In this document: positions 63,432-64,000 of the stretch, one piece after another | Numbering within the stretch: the stretch's first letter is position 1 | Layout of the letters: each line of letters begins with the position of its first letter | Origin: Candidatus Aalborgicola bjergmarkensis | Lineage (GTDB): Bacteria; Pseudomonadota; Gammaproteobacteria; Burkholderiales; Burkholderiaceae_C | Assembly: GCA_016708725.1 (NCBI GenBank) | Contig: JADJFE010000031.1 | Coordinates: forward strand, 186,001-250,000 | Length of the DNA stretch: 64,000 bases | Reading direction: 5' to 3' | Translations under genes and position numbers: made by a program | The notes under the pieces: model-generated | Told to the model about the DNA's origin: nothing | The model's input: the letters and a program-made list of their open reading frames with translations, nothing else | The model's database searches: none

Positions 63432-64000
63432 ATGCACCGTGTTGAACCCACTCTTCCTGAAGCTGACGAGTCGCTGATGCTGCGCTATGCAGTGGGAGAC
63501 ATTGCCGCATTCGACACCTTGTATCGACGCCATGAAATGGGTGTTTGGCGCTACGTTTTCCGCAGCGTTCAGGTGCAGGCGGTGGCCGATGACCTGCTGC
63601 AGGACGTCTGGTTTTCTGTGGCGCGCCAAGCGCTGAACTACCAGCCTACAGCACGATTCAAAACCTGGCTGTTCACCCTGGCCCATAACCGCATGGTGGA
63701 TTATTTTCGAACTAGCAAAAACCATAGCAGCCTGGACGGGGATGGCACTGAAGACGATGCGGATGCAGGCGATCGCGTGTTAGACACATTGATAGCCAAT
63801 TCTGGTTTTGGCCCTTTGCGCCAACTGCAGTCAAAGCAACAAGCAGCGGCTTTGATTCATGCCATTGAAAGATTGCCTGCCGTGCAACGCGAAGCCTTTT
63901 TGTTACAGGCTGAAGCTGGTATGACCGTCGAAGAGATTGCCAGCACCACTGGTGTGAGCTTTGAAACTGCCAAAAGCCGCCTGCGCTATGCCCGCAATAG
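63432..64000 (+). CDS. ECF-type RNA polymerase sigma factor, 3' end outside window
   Basis: ATG 63432 follows CAGAGG. Region 2 is seen in LMLRYAVGDIAAFDTLYRRH and ADDLLQDVWFSVAR with the -10 recognition part RFKTWLFTLAHNRMVDYFR. Region 4 is seen in IERLPAVQREAFLLQAEAGM and TVEEIASTTGVSFETAKSRL. The frame is open at the end of the window. An anti-sigma gene is expected downstream. Confidence 0.85.
   Translation, partial: MHRVEPTLPEADESLMLRYAVGDIAAFDTLYRRHEMGVWRYVFRSVQVQAVADDLLQDVWFSVARQALNYQPTARFKTWLFTLAHNRMVDYFRTSKNHSSLDGDGTEDDADAGDRVLDTLIANSGFGPLRQLQSKQQAAALIHAIERLPAVQREAFLLQAEAGMTVEEIASTTGVSFETAKSRLRYARN

Noticed and set aside
1..64000. CRISPR array
   Set aside because: No regularly spaced repeats with unique spacers were found; the 23-bp and 36-bp repeats are contiguous without spacers.

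Overview
The window reads as a chromosome segment (or an accessory island in one) of a betaproteobacterium, most likely Burkholderiales and perhaps Comamonadaceae. This rests on codon use, a cytochrome c', a subtilase with a 'DCLFNWAE' C-terminal domain, an MltB-type transglycosylase and ICE genes of the PFGI-1/SPI-7 kind. No rRNA or core marker is present, so the genus is not fixed.

Layout. 1-5.3 kb: replication module of an integrating conjugative element (DUF2857, STY4528-like, TIGR03761 and DUF3158 proteins) with 23-bp iteron-like and 36-bp repeats, cut off from the rest of its element. 5.4-17.5 kb: MATE exporter, a junction of truncated genes, a TumE/TumA-type toxin-antitoxin pair, HD hydrolase, DnaQ-like exonuclease, frameshifted hydrolase, molybdopterin oxidoreductase and a SNF2-helicase/SWIM-protein pair. 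17.5-27.6 kb: insertion-sequence graveyard (DUF6399-type IS, nested ISKra4 pieces, an AT-rich gene-poor tract, an IS1380 remnant, an IS21 element). 27.6-33.9 kb: three-gene operon with two large tyrosine recombinases. 34.7-46.4 kb: ISAs1, MltB lipoprotein, PIN toxin, SEC-C protein, PEBP, two related alpha/beta hydrolase copies in inverted orientation around an ISKra4 element, TIGR01777 oxidoreductase and lipocalin.

46.7-53.4 kb is the most striking part. Eleven tRNA genes of non-standard form are followed by an HNH nuclease, a TROVE/Ro60 protein, four tandem Y-RNA-like RNAs, the RNA ligase RtcB and an RlaP-type nucleotidyltransferase. The tRNA-His gene in the array is split in its anticodon loop by a 682-nt ORF-less group II intron, with a recognisable 5' GTGCG, EBS1 loop and domain V. 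Together this looks like an RNA repair/quality-control island that carries its own tRNA supply. A role against tRNA-cleaving toxins or nucleases is inference.

53.4-64 kb: remnant of the DUF6399-type IS at the end of rlaP, alpha-2-macroglobulin-like lipoprotein, broken arfB, secreted subtilase, cytochrome b561-like protein converging on cytochrome c', an exported protein and an ECF sigma factor running off the edge.

Caution: at least seven otherwise good genes are broken by single-base changes, mostly one base missing from a homopolymer run. I read most of these as sequencing errors and say so in each entry.
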